From contig VXAY01004337.1 in assembly GCA_013399855.1 (NCBI GenBank), positions 1,398,068 through 1,462,067 of the forward strand: a stretch of DNA of 64,000 nt. Direction: 5' to 3'. The translations under genes and the position numbers were made by a program. Every line of letters begins with the position of its first letter. The first letter of the stretch is position 1. This DNA is from Oxyruncus cristatus. Taxonomy: Eukaryota > Chordata > Aves > Passeriformes > Cotingidae. Shown here in pieces: positions 60,201-62,990 of the stretch. Under the pieces are notes generated by a model that was not told where the DNA came from, did no database searches, and saw nothing but the letters and a program-made list of their open reading frames with translations.

Positions 60201-61922
60201 AATAAAACAAAACCAACCATATTTGTGATCCCTCATCTTTTCTACTCCCTCTGTTAGTTAGTACAACATAGTGTGTTCGGTATAGGTTTGAACTGAGTTT
60301 TGGATAACGCAGTCAAGAACCAATGACAGTTGTTTGTAAAGCACAATATATAGGCAAAACTCGGATGAACACAGAATTACTGTTCTCAAATGCTCACTTC
60401 TCCAGTAATTTCCAAGGACTAGACAAAGTCTACACAGCTCAACCCAAAGACTAGGTTGTATATACCCAAATATCAAGGAATAAGCACAAGATAGAGGTGT
60501 CTCTCAAGTACAAGTTATGTCTGATTCTCTCCTTCACCATGTATATCACCTTCTTGTAATACCTATTAAATGCTCCAACACACATCCAGCGAACTGCATT
60601 CTATTTTCTGTAGGCTAGTAGAAAGTAATCAGAATACGAAGTCGGATTTTTTCAGGTCCCAAAAATACACCTTTACTTTTCTGCGTGACTGCAAAAAAAT
60701 GGAACAACCTCAACTTAAATTCTCAGTAATATTTACAACATCCTATTTTTACAGTGTGCACGTCACACGGACTTGTCCTCAGCATTTCAATAAATAGTGA
60801 TGTGGTAAAGCACTAGATGTGAGTCTTCATGACTTCTAAGCAGGCAAAAAAATATAAAATTCAGCAACACAGTACAACTGTTTTGATAGACAGTTATGTG
60901 ATACCATTTCTCCATTATCAGTTTGGAAGACATAATAAATTCTATGAAGGGATAAGTAAAGAATGTATATCATTGCAGTTTTGATTTGTTTGCTCAATTC
61001 AGTTCTTAAGAAGCGTTTCATAGATATACTCTCACTGAAGTTAGCAGGAAGCTTCCCGTTCCCTTTTATCAGAAACGTACTTAGAAATCATTGCTGCACA
61101 CCTTCTAGAACATGACATACCTCTACAGTGTTGCTGAAAGCAGAGAAAGAAAAAAGATCAACACTAGCACCCCTCCCATCATCTCAAGCACCATTATTTC
61201 TCACTCACAATCACAGTATCTGTTAAGCATAACATATAACTGATGCCGACTGACAGCATCACTTTATCAAATCAATAGCTTACTGTGTTTCTAAGTCATG
61301 CTTTTTCCTCTGTTATAATGCTCTTGGTGTTAGGAATTACATCAACCAACTATACTGCTGGCCAGCAACAGATCCTTTGAAAGCAGCGTTTGTATATCCC
61401 ACCAAAAAAGTATTATCATGACTGCACACTGCTGATGCCAAGACATTTCATGACCAACTAGTTGGAACAATGCCCAAGAATTTCCAGCTTAGCGCTCCGG
61501 CAAAGGGATCCCACTACATTTCTTTCAGGGAGGAGAATATGAATGGAGACAGGAAGCAGTGACCAACATGCTTACCAAGCCACCACAGATGCTGAAGACA
61601 GCCATGTGCGACTCCTGGGCATTGACATGACCGCGGTAGAAACAGTGGCGCAAATCAGGGGAGGACTGCTTCTGCGGGGCGCCGACGTGCACCACTGTGT
61701 ACTGAGCAGAAATGAAGCCTGCATCAGCACTCAGGTTGAGCTGGAAGACCTGCCCGTATGCACTGAGCTGGTAATGTGTTCGGAAAGCAGCAGGCTCCAG
61801 CGGTGCCTCCGAGCTCCTTTTCCTCCTTCTGAAGTGATGCGTGTGCGGGAAAACCTCTCCAAACTCATTCACTCGGACAGGTGTGATGATCTCATAGGAG
61901 GAGAGCTGCTTCACTAAGGTCT
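123..61922 (-). CDS. ADAMTS20: ADAMTS20, secreted zinc metalloprotease, partial gene (27 exons, E2-E28)
   Basis: Seen: 27 minus-strand exons with GT-AG borders and consistent phases, giving 4190 nt (1396 full codons) with no internal stop. Domain order is propeptide, basic cleavage site SRKKR, catalytic domain with HELGHVFNVPHDD and the HVMAP Met-turn, disintegrin-like module, TSR1, Cys-rich, spacer, then TSR2 to the start of TSR11. Known: this order belongs to the ADAMTS9/20 (GON-1) group of extracellular-matrix proteases. ADAMTS20 is the gene of the mouse belted pigment mutant and acts on proteoglycans such as versican. ADAMTS20 is preferred over ADAMTS9 because segments such as [29 protein letters not shown] and FTWDPYGPW fit my recollection of ADAMTS20 better. 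Human ADAMTS20 is about 1910 residues, so the signal-peptide exon and roughly 470 C-terminal residues are missing. Exon 1 is probably in the assembly gap and the 3' exons are off the left edge. Identification is strong; exact borders are read by eye. Confidence 0.95.
505..706. repeat. two pairs of short direct repeats
   Basis: A 21-base element starting attttctgcagaaag occurs at 505-525 and 534-554 (20 of 21 identical). The 13-mer cagacactgggca occurs at 665-677 and 694-706. Both pairs are spaced about 29 bases start to start. Confidence 0.85.
855..926. repeat. perfect 36-bp tandem duplication (2 copies)
   Basis: The unit at 855-890, beginning tttataccatttt and ending ggattctaaa, is repeated exactly at 891-926. 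Perfect identity suggests a recent duplication or a two-copy length polymorphism. Confidence 0.95.
1782..1943 (-). CDS. ADAMTS20: ADAMTS20 exon E27: TSR9 body and start of TSR10
   Basis: 162 nt (54 codons), phase 0 on both sides. The acceptor is catgttttggtag and the donor GTAAGA. It encodes [31 protein letters not shown] and [13 protein letters not shown]. Cysteine spacing is complete. Confidence 0.95.
2273..2563 (-). CDS. ADAMTS20: ADAMTS20 exon E26: TSR8 body, His/Pro-rich linker, start of TSR9
   Basis: 291 nt (97 codons), phase 0 on both sides. The acceptor is taattttttggtcag and the donor GTAAGA. TSR8 reads [18 protein letters not shown] and ends CNMPPC. A linker of about 40 residues rich in His, Pro and Asn follows (for example [14 protein letters not shown]), then [10 protein letters not shown] opens TSR9. 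An extended linker at this point is usual for the ADAMTS9/20 group. Confidence 0.95.
2833..2997 (-). CDS. ADAMTS20: ADAMTS20 exon E25: TSR7 body and start of TSR8
   Basis: 165 nt (55 codons), phase 0 on both sides. The acceptor is gttctctgacag and the donor a consensus GTAAGT. It encodes [30 protein letters not shown] and [15 protein letters not shown]. The block [15 protein letters not shown] closely resembles the human ADAMTS20 repeat. Confidence 0.96.
2998..3907 (-). other. ADAMTS20 intron E24-E25
   Basis: AT-rich intron whose only clear structure is the long inverted repeat at 3541-3650, listed separately. Confidence 0.8.
3541..3650. repeat. inverted repeat with a 33-bp perfect hairpin core
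   Basis: Left arm 3557-3589 and right arm 3594-3626 are exact reverse complements around a 4-base loop (acac). Outside the core, 3541-3556 pairs with 3635-3650 at 13 of 16 positions after a small right-side bulge, so the symmetry extends further. The arms are AT-rich. It could be a cruciform-prone palindrome, the remnant of a foldback element, or a transcribed intronic hairpin. Confidence 0.95.
3908..4015 (-). CDS. ADAMTS20: ADAMTS20 exon E24: end of TSR6, linker, start of TSR7
   Basis: 108 nt (36 codons), phase 0 on both sides. The acceptor is cccttacccccacag and the donor GTATGT. It reads [18 protein letters not shown], a short non-TSR linker, then QWRYGSWTP opening TSR7. Confidence 0.94.
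4016..5372 (-). other. ADAMTS20 intron E23-E24
   Basis: No gene or transposon recognised. A 14-bp tandem duplication starting ggtaacttg lies at 4582-4609 (2 copies, one mismatch). Confidence 0.75.
5373..5495 (-). CDS. ADAMTS20: ADAMTS20 exon E23: TSR6, first part
   Basis: 123 nt (41 codons), phase 0 on both sides. The acceptor is attgactttaacag and the donor a consensus GTAAGT. It encodes [16 protein letters not shown], then [16 protein letters not shown]. This repeat differs from its neighbours in being split over two exons: its last cysteines come from E24. Confidence 0.95.
5496..6875 (-). other. ADAMTS20 intron E22-E23
   Basis: Apart from the degraded LTR fragment at 5670-5905, nothing is recognised in this AT-rich stretch. 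Confidence 0.75.
5670..5905 (+). mobile_element. degraded fragment of an avian ERV LTR (same family as 13.2 and 39.6 kb)
   Basis: The order of recognisable blocks matches the two fuller LTRs: ctattgctgaacag, gcgagtaggctgg, gaacagctgacttg, caaagggacaatccatgcta, cgtcatgctcagcaa, then a purine-rich gaaagtggagg stretch. Both ends are missing. It runs on the plus strand, antisense to ADAMTS20, and is more diverged than the other two copies, so probably older. Confidence 0.75.
6876..7040 (-). CDS. ADAMTS20: ADAMTS20 exon E22: TSR5 body and start of TSR6
   Basis: 165 nt (55 codons), phase 0 on both sides. The acceptor is aataacgttccag and the donor GTGAGT. It starts [16 protein letters not shown], continues [11 protein letters not shown] and CELHEC, and ends WQVGPWGS. 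The length equals that of E21 and E25. Confidence 0.96.
7041..7755 (-). other. ADAMTS20 intron E21-E22
   Basis: AT-rich intron; nothing else recognised. Confidence 0.8.
7756..7920 (-). CDS. ADAMTS20: ADAMTS20 exon E21: TSR4 body and start of TSR5
   Basis: 165 nt (55 codons), phase 0 on both sides. The acceptor is tttgtatactgcag and the donor GTAATG. It starts [19 protein letters not shown], has [12 protein letters not shown], and ends WSVTDWSE. Six TSR cysteines are present in the expected spacing. Confidence 0.95.
7921..8392 (-). other. ADAMTS20 intron E20-E21
   Basis: AT-rich intron; nothing else recognised. Confidence 0.8.
8393..8603 (-). CDS. ADAMTS20: ADAMTS20 exon E20: TSR3 and start of TSR4
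   Basis: 211 nt. The acceptor is gtttgtccttgtag and the donor GTACCA, a weak site; phase 2 in, phase 0 out. It encodes [31 protein letters not shown] and CHGDC for TSR3, then WHYTEWSE opening TSR4. From here on, introns fall just before the first TSR cysteine. Confidence 0.95.
8604..9289 (-). other. ADAMTS20 intron E19-E20 with purine-rich tract
   Basis: Intron with a purine-rich plus-strand run of about 75 bases (9131-9206, gga/gag-type blocks). On the transcribed strand this is a long pyrimidine tract. No gene recognised. Confidence 0.7.
9290..9416 (-). CDS. ADAMTS20: ADAMTS20 exon E19: TSR2
   Basis: 127 nt. The acceptor is ggtgctttttcaag and the donor GTAAAG; phase 1 in, phase 2 out. It encodes a basic [13 protein letters not shown] followed by [14 protein letters not shown] and CNTECEL, the second half of TSR2. 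No stop or frame damage. Confidence 0.94.
9417..10483 (-). other. ADAMTS20 intron E18-E19
   Basis: AT-rich intron; no gene or transposon recognised. Confidence 0.8.
10484..10613 (-). CDS. ADAMTS20: ADAMTS20 exon E18: end of spacer, start of TSR2
   Basis: 130 nt. The acceptor is tttatctcatcaag and the donor GTACTG; phase 0 in, phase 1 out. It encodes [19 protein letters not shown], then [16 protein letters not shown], where TSR2 begins. The [10 protein letters not shown] block fits ADAMTS20. Confidence 0.96.
10721..10887 (-). CDS. ADAMTS20: ADAMTS20 exon E17: spacer domain
   Basis: 167 nt. The acceptor is tatttcacttatag and the donor GTGCAT, a weak match to consensus; phase 1 in, phase 0 out. 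It encodes [35 protein letters not shown] and [16 protein letters not shown]. FxLNGxF and YSGS.N..ERI are spacer landmarks. An N-linked site (NST) is visible. Confidence 0.95.
10888..12133 (-). other. ADAMTS20 intron E16-E17
   Basis: AT-rich intron; no gene or transposon recognised. Confidence 0.8.
12134..12229 (-). CDS. ADAMTS20: ADAMTS20 exon E16: spacer domain
   Basis: 96 nt. The acceptor is aattgcattgcag and the donor GTAAAA; phase 1 in and 1 out. It encodes [19 protein letters not shown] followed by [23 protein letters not shown] is the start of the ADAMTS spacer beta-sandwich. Confidence 0.95.
12230..15881 (-). other. ADAMTS20 intron E15-E16
   Basis: 3.65-kb intron. It carries the solo LTR at 13169-13741; the rest is AT-rich with no recognised gene. 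A 108-codon plus-strand open frame at 14905 has no recognisable domain. Confidence 0.8.
13169..13741 (+). mobile_element. solo LTR of an avian ERVL-like element
   Basis: 573 bp, starting TGTATTAGGTTTGGCTGGG and ending in CA. It has a TATAAA box at 13445-13450 and an ATTAAA polyadenylation-type signal at 13613-13618, followed by tttatctgaacccatgag, the U5 signature of a common avian LTR family. The flanks are cattt on the left and aattt on the right, four of five bases the same, fitting a slightly decayed 5-bp target duplication as ERVL integrases make. No internal viral genes. Antisense to ADAMTS20. Confidence 0.85.
15882..15999 (-). CDS. ADAMTS20: ADAMTS20 exon E15: end of Cys-rich domain, start of spacer
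   Basis: 118 nt. The acceptor is ttttattttttgtag and the donor GTATGT; phase 0 in, phase 1 out. It reads [18 protein letters not shown], then [15 protein letters not shown]. The GCDHVLNS and [12 protein letters not shown] blocks are near-invariant in the family and end the Cys-rich domain. Confidence 0.96.
16000..17139 (-). other. ADAMTS20 intron E14-E15
   Basis: AT-rich intron; nothing else recognised. Confidence 0.8.
17140..17276 (-). CDS. ADAMTS20: ADAMTS20 exon E14: Cys-rich domain
   Basis: 137 nt. The acceptor is ttttctttccag and the donor GTATTT, a weak site; phase 1 in, phase 0 out. It encodes [14 protein letters not shown], then [15 protein letters not shown] and CVQGLCR. DGTPCG and CVQGLC are conserved Cys-rich-domain blocks. 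Confidence 0.95.
17373..17554 (-). CDS. ADAMTS20: ADAMTS20 exon E13: end of TSR1, start of Cys-rich domain
   Basis: 182 nt. The acceptor is tttctttattag and the donor GTAAGT; phase 2 in, phase 1 out. It encodes [18 protein letters not shown], then [18 protein letters not shown] and [16 protein letters not shown] and FR..QC are standard TSR1/Cys-rich landmarks of ADAMTS proteins. Confidence 0.95.
17555..18939 (-). other. ADAMTS20 intron E12-E13
   Basis: AT-rich intron; no gene or transposon recognised. Confidence 0.8.
18940..19085 (-). CDS. ADAMTS20: ADAMTS20 exon E12: TSR1
   Basis: 146 nt. The acceptor is caactgtgcag and the donor GTATGT; phase 0 in, phase 2 out. It starts [11 protein letters not shown], closing the disintegrin-like module, and runs into the central thrombospondin repeat with [19 protein letters not shown] and CNRPE. 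The WxxW tryptophans and the CSRTCGGG core are intact. This segment gives one of the best matches to ADAMTS20 over ADAMTS9. Confidence 0.96.
19086..28865 (-). other. ADAMTS20 intron E11-E12, 9.8 kb
   Basis: Long AT-rich intron without a recognised transposon. It holds the candidate exon at 26719-26799 and two long but unconvincing open frames (24096-24620 plus, 23107-23520 minus). A 16-base stretch of two telomere-like TTAGGG units sits near 27990. Confidence 0.75.
26719..26799 (-). other. possible alternative in-frame exon of ADAMTS20 (or alternative last exon)
   Basis: Seen: within the 9.8-kb E11-E12 intron, on the gene's strand, an acceptor-like aacctaaatttcacag precedes 27 open codons beginning VVCLINGSC and ending PENRKK. 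A GT follows (AAG, then GTAGAA). The segment is phase 0 on both sides, as are E11 and E12, so inclusion keeps the frame. VCLINGSC resembles the C-x-x-G-x-C block that E12 itself provides (HCRQGICV). If not spliced at 26718, reading continues three codons to TAA at 26707-26709, with a minus-strand AATAAA at 26436-26441. Against it: the GTAGAA donor is weak, and a stronger-looking GTAAGA eight bases earlier would break the frame. No transcript evidence is available. Inference only. Confidence 0.35.
28866..28970 (-). CDS. ADAMTS20: ADAMTS20 exon E11: disintegrin-like module
   Basis: 105 nt, phase 0 on both sides. The acceptor is tttttcttttcag and the donor GTAAGC. It reads [18 protein letters not shown] and continues [17 protein letters not shown]. 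The LWC and ADGT.C blocks are diagnostic of the ADAMTS disintegrin-like domain. In the canonical transcript it joins the HCRQGIC start of E12, 9.8 kb away. Confidence 0.95.
28971..30241 (-). other. ADAMTS20 intron E10-E11
   Basis: AT-rich intron; nothing else recognised. Confidence 0.8.
30242..30383 (-). CDS. ADAMTS20: ADAMTS20 exon E10: end of catalytic domain, start of disintegrin-like module
   Basis: 142 nt. The acceptor is ctttacaacag and the donor GTGAGT; one base completes Asp and the exon ends in phase 0. It encodes [11 protein letters not shown], then [17 protein letters not shown] and GSQVCPYL. The CLLDKP and NKQCELTFG blocks mark the catalytic-to-disintegrin-like boundary in this family. 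Confidence 0.95.
30384..31040 (-). other. ADAMTS20 intron E9-E10 with A-tracts and small palindrome
   Basis: Contains A-rich tracts near 30642-30674 and 30985-30997. A 9-bp-arm palindrome (ctcttaggt, taa, acctaagag) lies at 30902-30922. No gene recognised. Confidence 0.75.
31041..31187 (-). CDS. ADAMTS20: ADAMTS20 exon E9: third zinc ligand and Met-turn
   Basis: 147 nt. The acceptor is gctttttag and the donor GTGAGT; phase 2 in and 2 out. It continues the zinc motif as FNVPHDD, whose His is the third ligand, then [10 protein letters not shown] with the Met-turn, and [15 protein letters not shown]. Together with E8 the site reads HELGHVFNVPHDD, with Asn where many metzincins have Gly, a change common in ADAMTS proteins. 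The enzyme looks catalytically competent. Confidence 0.96.
31188..32284 (-). other. ADAMTS20 intron E8-E9
   Basis: AT-rich intron; nothing else recognised. Confidence 0.8.
32285..32390 (-). CDS. ADAMTS20: ADAMTS20 exon E8: zinc-binding helix
   Basis: 106 nt. The acceptor is caattttgcag and the donor GTAAGT; phase 1 in, phase 2 out. It encodes [17 protein letters not shown], then [22 protein letters not shown] supplies two of the three zinc-ligand histidines and the catalytic glutamate. The Val after HELGH is split by the intron, so the third histidine comes from E9. Confidence 0.96.
32391..32710 (-). other. ADAMTS20 intron E7-E8
   Basis: 320-base intron between the 41-nt micro-exon and the zinc-site exon; nothing else recognised. 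Confidence 0.8.
32711..32751 (-). CDS. ADAMTS20: ADAMTS20 exon E7: 41-nt micro-exon, catalytic domain
   Basis: 41 nt. The acceptor is tttttcttcaag and the donor GTGAGT; phase 2 in, phase 1 out. One base completes the Arg of E6, then [13 protein letters not shown], then one base of the next Gly. The paired cysteines match the conserved EDIC...KCDTLG segment of the group. Skipping this exon would shift the frame. Confidence 0.94.
32752..33654 (-). other. ADAMTS20 intron E6-E7
   Basis: AT-rich intron; nothing else recognised. Confidence 0.8.
33655..33779 (-). CDS. ADAMTS20: ADAMTS20 exon E6: catalytic domain
   Basis: 125 nt. The acceptor is catttcttgcttag and the donor GTACAG; phase 0 in, phase 2 out. 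It encodes [19 protein letters not shown], a Gln/Asn/Asp-rich loop, then [12 protein letters not shown] and the first two bases of an Arg codon. The HHDTAVLIT strand is highly conserved in ADAMTS catalytic domains. Confidence 0.95.
33780..34468 (-). other. ADAMTS20 intron E5-E6
   Basis: AT-rich intron; nothing else recognised. Confidence 0.8.
34469..34552 (-). CDS. ADAMTS20: ADAMTS20 exon E5: catalytic domain
   Basis: 84 nt, phase 0 on both sides. The acceptor is cttttttctctttag and the donor GTAAGA. It reads [19 protein letters not shown] followed by KLIVIHNEQ, the helix and central beta-strand segment of ADAMTS metalloproteases. It is only 28 codons and easy to miss by open-frame scanning; phase and homology place it between E4 and E6. 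Confidence 0.95.
36640..37140 (-). mobile_element. CR1 LINE fragment, reverse-transcriptase region
   Basis: On the minus strand the translation contains [14 protein letters not shown] and [14 protein letters not shown]. These match the CR1 reverse-transcriptase palm, where FADDTK and WA..NLMKFN.GKC are usual. The F-A of the catalytic FADD is changed to S-V, and the frame is broken upstream (36880-37130). It is a dead, 5'- and 3'-truncated copy in the sense orientation of ADAMTS20. Confidence 0.85.
39201..39240. repeat. 20-bp tandem duplication (2 copies)
   Basis: 39201-39220 and 39221-39240 match at 18 of 20 positions; each unit begins caggatc and ends gagatttctc. Confidence 0.85.
39645..40206 (+). 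mobile_element. solo LTR of the same avian ERVL-like family
   Basis: 562 bp, starting TGTGCTGGTTTTGGCTGGG and ending ctgaaaccacaaca. It is collinear with the 13169-13741 LTR, including the central gtcatgctcagtata block, ATTAAA at 40077-40082 and tttatctcaacccatgag. The TATA region is degraded (tatacaaa). I could not find a matching target duplication. Antisense to ADAMTS20 and without internal viral sequence. Confidence 0.85.
43100..44285 (+). mobile_element. CR1 LINE copy with internal deletion (endonuclease plus 3' end)
   Basis: The plus strand encodes [16 protein letters not shown] near 43118 and [15 protein letters not shown] near 43431, both hallmarks of the CR1 AP-endonuclease domain. 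Near 43890 is [12 protein letters not shown], from the endonuclease-RT linker. At about 44015-44040 it jumps straight to the 3' part ([17 protein letters not shown]) and the 3' tail with attctgttattctg, the CR1 3' repeat type. The reverse-transcriptase core is absent. Several frame breaks; inactive. Confidence 0.88.
45114..45373 (-). CDS. ADAMTS20: ADAMTS20 exon E4: end of propeptide, furin site, start of catalytic domain
   Basis: 260 nt. The acceptor is tttactttgcag and the donor a consensus GTAAGT; phase 1 in, phase 0 out. After a poorly conserved propeptide tail it carries SRKKR followed by [15 protein letters not shown], the classic convertase site and first strand of the metalloprotease domain, then [16 protein letters not shown]. 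The start of the mature enzyme is therefore encoded here. Confidence 0.96.
45496..45632. other. assembly gap (37 N) flanked by near-duplicate A-rich sequence
   Basis: The Ns run from 45536 to 45572. The left flank ends with a long A-run then aacacgaagaat; the right flank has agagaaaaaact, another A-run, then gaaacacgaagact. The two flanks look like two reads of the same locus placed side by side across a homopolymer. Confidence 0.8.
46300..47400 (-). mobile_element. CR1 LINE fragment, 5' part with endonuclease domain
   Basis: On the minus strand the order is a CR1-like upstream segment (about 47000-47400), then [46 protein letters not shown], and further on [16 protein letters not shown]. 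These are AP-endonuclease blocks of CR1 ORF2. Frame shifts separate the blocks, and the reverse transcriptase and 3' end are missing, unlike the usual 5'-truncated pattern. Sense to ADAMTS20. Confidence 0.85.
47977..48139 (-). CDS. ADAMTS20: ADAMTS20 exon E3: propeptide
   Basis: 163 nt. The acceptor is cttactttcag and the donor GTATAG; phase 0 in, phase 1 out. It encodes [15 protein letters not shown], then an acidic stretch, NKPHLIYR, and a lysine-rich end with one cysteine (HKPCEVS). The first ATG is internal coding sequence that follows the GGL of E2, not a translation start. The lone cysteine fits the propeptide cysteine usual in the family. Confidence 0.95.
49455..49531. repeat. local direct repeats based on aaatctaac
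   Basis: tttaaatctaactca occurs at 49455 and 49512, with further atctaac copies between. A small inverted pair (taactc...gagtta) is also present. It looks like local replication slippage. Confidence 0.75.
51343..52465 (+). mobile_element. solo ERV LTR with perfect 5-bp target duplication
   Basis: The LTR spans 51348-52460 (1113 bp), beginning TGTATGGGGTTTGCATGG and ending CAACCCACTACA. It is flanked on both sides by gcctc (51343-51347 and 52461-52465), an exact 5-bp target duplication, the length usual for ERVL-type integration. The head (gaagctgccagaagcttccc, then a TATA-like catatttaag) and the tail (gggtacctagtatctag) match a GC-rich LTR family common in songbirds and related birds. The middle has degenerate repeats around cccatgg and gtggagcag. 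No internal viral genes remain, so it arose by LTR-LTR recombination. Antisense to ADAMTS20. Open frames inside it are not genes. Confidence 0.9.
53612..53730 (-). mobile_element. CR1 LINE 3' end fragment
   Basis: The plus strand shows aatcacagaatcgcaagg, then ggaaaggacctctgagatc and atcaagtccacccctg. This is the reverse complement of the well-known CR1 3' UTR. Roughly 120 bases, 5'-truncated, sense to ADAMTS20. Confidence 0.85.
61576..61922 (-). CDS. ADAMTS20: ADAMTS20 exon E2: start of propeptide
   Basis: 347 nt. The acceptor is ctctgttgcag; the first two bases complete a codon begun in exon 1. The donor is GTAAGC, in phase 0. It encodes the N-terminal propeptide, with a strongly basic RRRKRSSE site about 30 residues in and the conserved CFYRG segment near the end, finishing in CGGL. 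Known: ADAMTS propeptides are trimmed by furin-type convertases at one or more basic sites. The preceding exon should supply the start codon and signal peptide, and neither is seen in the assembled flank. Confidence 0.95.
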
Positions 61923-62990
61923 CTGCAACAGAGCGCAGGAGGCTCAGCCTGCCGCCGCAGCACAGCAACCCCTCGCTGGCACCCGCACGGCTCTTGGCAC
62001 GGCGCTCGTGGCGCCAGCCCGGGCTCCGGTGACAGGCGGGGGGCGGGGGCTGCCGCCAGNNNNNNNNNNNNNNNNNNNNNNNNNNNNNNNNNNNNNNNNN
62101 NNNNNNNNNNNNNNNNNNNNNNNNNNNNNNNNNNNNNNNNNNNNNNNNNNNNNNNNNNNNNNNNNNNNNNNNNNNNNNNNNNNNNNNNNNNNNNNNNNNN
62201 NNNNNNNNNNNNNNNNNNNNNNNNNNNNNNNNNNNNNNNNNNNNNNNNNNNNNNNNNNNNNNNNNNNNNNNNNNNNNNNNNNNNNNNNNNNNNNNNNNNN
62301 NNNNNNNNNNNNNNNNNNNNNNNNNNNNNNNNNNNNNNNNNNNNNNNNNNNNNNNNNNNNNNNNNNNNNNNNNNNNNNNNNNNNNNNNNNNNNNNNNNNN
62401 NNNNNNNNNNNNNNNNNNNNNNNNNNNNNNNNNNNNNNNNNNNNNNNNNNNNNNNNNNNNNNNNNNNNNNNNNNNNNNNNNNNNNNNNNNNNNNNNNNNN
62501 NNNNNNNNNNNNNNNNNNNNNNNNNNNNNNNNNNNNNNNNNNNNNNNNNNNNNNNNNNNNNNNNNNNNNNNNNNNNNNNNNNNNNNNNNNNNNNNNNNNN
62601 NNNNNNNNNNNNNNNNNNNNNNNNNNNNNNNNNNNNNNNNNNNNNNNNNNNNNNNNNNNNNNNNNNNNNNNNNNNNNNNNNNNNNNNNNNNNNNNNNNNN
62701 NNNNNNNNNNNNNNNNNNNNNNNNNNNNNNNNNNNNNNGGGGTGGGCAGGGCGGCCCGGCGGGCTCGGCCCCGTCTAGCTGGCCCTGCCCGGCGGGGCGG
62801 CCGGCGCTGCCGCCCTGGAGAGGTGTCGCTTCAGCAGGAGTGTGGTCTTTTGAGAAGCCTGGCAACGCCGAACTCCCCCCAGGAGCGGCAGAGGCGGCGT
62901 GGTGAAATCCAGGGGTGTCAGTGTGCCACGGGATCAGTGTCACCCACACGCGCCCACCGCCCATCGCTGTCCCCCACCCCTTAGCTCTGG
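61923..62990 (-). promoter_or_regulatory. CpG-rich block around a gap; probable promoter and exon 1 of ADAMTS20
   Basis: The sequence on both sides of the N run (61930-62059 and 62739-62900) is very GC- and CpG-rich, with runs such as ggcggggggcgggggctg, in sharp contrast to the AT-rich window. It lies directly 5' of E2. The E2 acceptor needs an upstream exon ending after one base of a codon. I could not find a signal-peptide ATG or a suitable donor in the assembled flanks, so exon 1 most likely sits in the gap. Inference. Confidence 0.6.
62060..62738. other. assembly gap, 679 N
   Basis: Unbroken run of N inside the CpG-rich block. GC-rich avian first exons are often lost from short-read assemblies. 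Any open reading frame drawn across it is artificial. Confidence 0.99.

Larger units (their letters stand above)
48140..61575 (-). other. ADAMTS20 intron E2-E3, 13.4 kb
   Basis: Longest intron in the window. It contains a 1.1-kb solo LTR (51.3 kb), a CR1 3' end (53.6 kb) and a short repeat cluster (49455-49531). The remainder, including 53.8-61.5 kb, shows no recognised gene or transposon, only short open frames without domains. Confidence 0.8.

Noticed and set aside
123..61922. Assignment to ADAMTS9 instead of ADAMTS20
   Set aside because: The two share domain order, but the TSR1, spacer-end and TSR7 segments agree better with ADAMTS20 as I know it. A full alignment would settle it.
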